From: Candidatus Krumholzibacteriia bacterium
GTDB taxonomy: Bacteria > Krumholzibacteriota > Krumholzibacteriia > LZORAL124-64-63
Direction: 5' to 3'
Length of the DNA stretch: 5,704 nt
NCBI GenBank assembly: GCA_028718575.1
Contig: JAQULN010000212.1
Span: 1 to 5,704, forward strand
A program made the position numbers and the translations under genes. Position 1 is the stretch's first letter, and every line of letters begins with the position of its first letter. Below, one piece after another: positions 5,662-5,704 of the stretch. The notes under the pieces were generated by a model. It worked only from the letters and a program-made list of their open reading frames with translations, had not been told where the DNA came from and searched no databases.

Positions 5662-5704
5662 GTGAACCGACCGTGGTACCGCCAGCCGGATTTCTGGCTG
5701 CCCG
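5662..5704 (+). CDS. Start of an unidentified protein, cut by window end
   Basis: An open frame begins after the 84-base gap that follows the membrane protein and runs off the window. The GTG at 5662 has AAGGGG (5651-5656) five bases upstream, the same ribosome-binding sequence used by the methyltransferase gene, and gives VNRPWYRQPDFWLP. An in-frame ATG at 5647 would add five residues (MQGVA) and has only a distant GGGA (5633-5636). The aromatic and proline-rich beginning could precede a membrane segment, and a P-x-F-W pattern also occurs near the start of some LpxK kinases, but fourteen residues cannot decide. I do not recognise it. Confidence 0.5.
   Translation, partial: MNRPWYRQPDFWLP

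Overview
The window is about two thirds G+C by eye, every gene lies on the + strand, and third codon positions are strongly G/C. Gene order (riboflavin synthase, ribBA, ribH, nusB) and protein style suggest a high-GC proteobacterium, most likely a gammaproteobacterium. This is inferred from order and motifs; no RNA gene or other phylogenetic marker is present.

Bases 2-2122 are the distal part of a riboflavin biosynthesis operon: the 3' end of the riboflavin synthase gene (second lumazine-binding barrel plus an unusual tail), a complete bifunctional ribBA (DHBP synthase/GTP cyclohydrolase II, key residues of both domains present), and a complete ribH (lumazine synthase). RibBA makes the two starting compounds, RibH condenses the DHBP-derived four-carbon unit with the pyrimidine, and riboflavin synthase makes riboflavin. 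A 113-base gap follows, with a candidate promoter and a small hairpin, and then nusB (2236-2703, TTG start), the transcription antitermination factor that commonly sits after ribH.

Bases 2700-5577 differ from the frequently seen order, in which thiL and pgpA follow nusB. Three genes overlap one another and nusB by 4 bases each: a class I SAM-dependent methyltransferase, a GT-B (GT4-like) glycosyltransferase, and a polytopic membrane protein of the YbhN / lysylphosphatidylglycerol-synthase-TM (flippase-like) family. Together they look like a small envelope glycan or glycolipid module, translationally chained to nusB. Its substrate cannot be read from sequence.

Bases 5578-5704 hold a short intergenic region with a weak promoter candidate and the first codons of another + strand gene cut by the window edge. 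I found no tRNA, rRNA, CRISPR array, insertion sequence, FMN riboswitch or convincing intrinsic terminator. The most interesting point is the nusB-linked three-gene module. I see nothing that clearly amounts to a wholly new system.
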